Source of the DNA: Cacconaster sp045641345
GTDB lineage: Bacteria; Bacteroidota; Bacteroidia; Bacteroidales; UBA932
NCBI GenBank assembly: GCA_045641345.1
Contig: JAZUGR010000006.1
Coordinates: 1 to 6,736, forward strand
Reading direction: 5' to 3'
Length of the DNA: 6,736 nucleotides
Below the pieces are notes generated by a model, which saw only the letters and a program-made list of their open reading frames with translations, did no database searches and was not told the DNA's origin. The translations under genes and the position numbers were made by a program. This document shows, in pieces, positions 6,040 to 6,736 of the stretch. The first letter of the stretch is position 1; every line of letters starts with the position of its first letter.

Positions 6040-6736
6040 ATGGCATCATTCATAATAGAAGGCGGGCATCCGCTGTCGGGTGAAATCAGACCCCAGGGGG
6101 CCAAGAACGAGGCGCTCCAGATTCTGTGTGCAACCCTGCTCACCGAAGAAAAGGTTATAGTGCACAACGTGCCCGACATCCTCGACGTCAACAACCTCAT
6201 CACCCTTCTCTCCAATATGGGGGTGAAGGTCGAAAAACTCTCGAAAGGGAATTTTTCGTTCCAGGCCGACGACCTCGATTTCGAATATATCCGCAGCCGC
6301 GAGTTCCTCAGGCGCAACGAGGCGCTCCGCGGCTCGATAATGTTCGTGGGTCCTATGCTGGGCCGTTTCGGCTGGGCCGTGACTTCCAAGCCCGGTGCCG
6401 ACAAGATAGGCCGCCGCAGGCTCGACACCCATTTCGAGGGGATGAAGAACCTCGGGGCGGAACTCACCTTCAACAGGGATGAACTCACCTACGGGGTCAA
6501 GGCCTCCTCGCTCAAGGGCTGCGATATGCTTCTCGACGAGGCTTCCGTCACGGGTACGGCCAACATCATAATGGCGGCCGTCCTTGCCGAAGGCGCCACC
6601 ACCATCTACAATGCGGCGTGCGAGCCGTATCTGCAGCAGCTCTGCAGGATGCTCAACAGGATGGGGGCCCGCATAAGCGGCATCGCTTCCAACCTGCTTA
6701 CGATAGAGGGCGTGACTTCGCTCCACGGGGTCGAAC
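6040..6736 (+). CDS. murA: UDP-N-acetylglucosamine 1-carboxyvinyltransferase MurA, 5' part
   Basis: MurA transfers enolpyruvate from PEP to UDP-GlcNAc in the cytoplasm, the first committed step of peptidoglycan synthesis. The visible 232 residues (of about 420-435) run from the start to past the middle with no stop; the rest is off the right edge. Seen: QGAKNEALQ with Lys22 and Asn23 (equivalent to E. coli Lys22/Asn23), ALRGSIMFVGP with Arg97 (E. coli Arg91), the catalytic loop KPGADKIGRRRLDTHF, DEASVTGTANIIMAAVLAEG and NAACEPYLQQL. The loop has Asp121 where E. coli has Cys115, so it should be insensitive to fosfomycin, as in other Asp-type enzymes. Arg126 matches E. coli Arg120. The start ATG is 10 bases after the reductase stop. 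No promoter-like element is seen in that gap, so it may be read from upstream or from a promoter inside the reductase gene. Confidence 0.96.
   Translation, partial: MASFIIEGGHPLSGEIRPQGAKNEALQILCATLLTEEKVIVHNVPDILDVNNLITLLSNMGVKVEKLSKGNFSFQADDLDFEYIRSREFLRRNEALRGSIMFVGPMLGRFGWAVTSKPGADKIGRRRLDTHFEGMKNLGAELTFNRDELTYGVKASSLKGCDMLLDEASVTGTANIIMAAVLAEGATTIYNAACEPYLQQLCRMLNRMGARISGIASNLLTIEGVTSLHGVE

Noticed and set aside
1..6736. CRISPR arrays, insertion sequences, riboswitches
   Set aside because: I saw no regularly spaced repeats, transposase coding, terminal inverted repeats or known riboswitch cores by reading the sequence; no computational search was possible.

Overview
The window looks like chromosomal DNA from a Bacteroidales bacterium, most likely a high-GC member such as Rikenellaceae/Alistipes (genus is inference). 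The evidence is three-fold: a MurA with the Bacteroidetes-type Asp active site, a secreted MG2/plug-type protein of a kind I know only from Bacteroidetes, and two TAnnTTTG-type -7 promoter elements. The right-hand 5.9 kb is GC-rich (62% in one 60-base line counted by hand). The left end is much more AT-rich (33, 45 and 52% GC in three lines counted).

Layout. Positions 2-565 (+) carry the C-terminal half of an AAA-type ATPase with a PD-(D/E)XK-like tail; the rest lies off the left edge. Positions 566-712 hold no recognisable gene, only a weak imperfect direct repeat. Positions 713-798 (-) are a class II tRNA-Leu(UAA). A 45-base gap (799-843) carries back-to-back promoter elements, one for the tRNA and one for the rightward genes.

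From 844 to the right edge lie four closely packed + strand genes with gaps of only 2, 12 and 10 bases, which looks like one operon. They are: (1) a secreted 796-residue MG2/plug-like protein; (2) a 464-residue polyferredoxin that fuses a NapH-like membrane module to a NapG-like four-cluster ferredoxin through an internal twin-arginine signal; (3) a 461-residue aldo/keto reductase with its own Tat signal, a lipobox-like Cys and two C-terminal [4Fe-4S] motifs; (4) murA, cut by the right edge.

Interpretation. Genes 2 and 3 are the most interesting part. The polyferredoxin could draw electrons from the quinol pool or cytoplasmic carriers and pass them across the membrane to an exported, Fe-S-bearing aldo/keto reductase. 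That would be a periplasmic respiratory or redox module with an unknown substrate. Individual families are recognisable; the electron route and the operon are inference. murA is a housekeeping peptidoglycan gene and is probably transcribed at least partly from the same upstream region.
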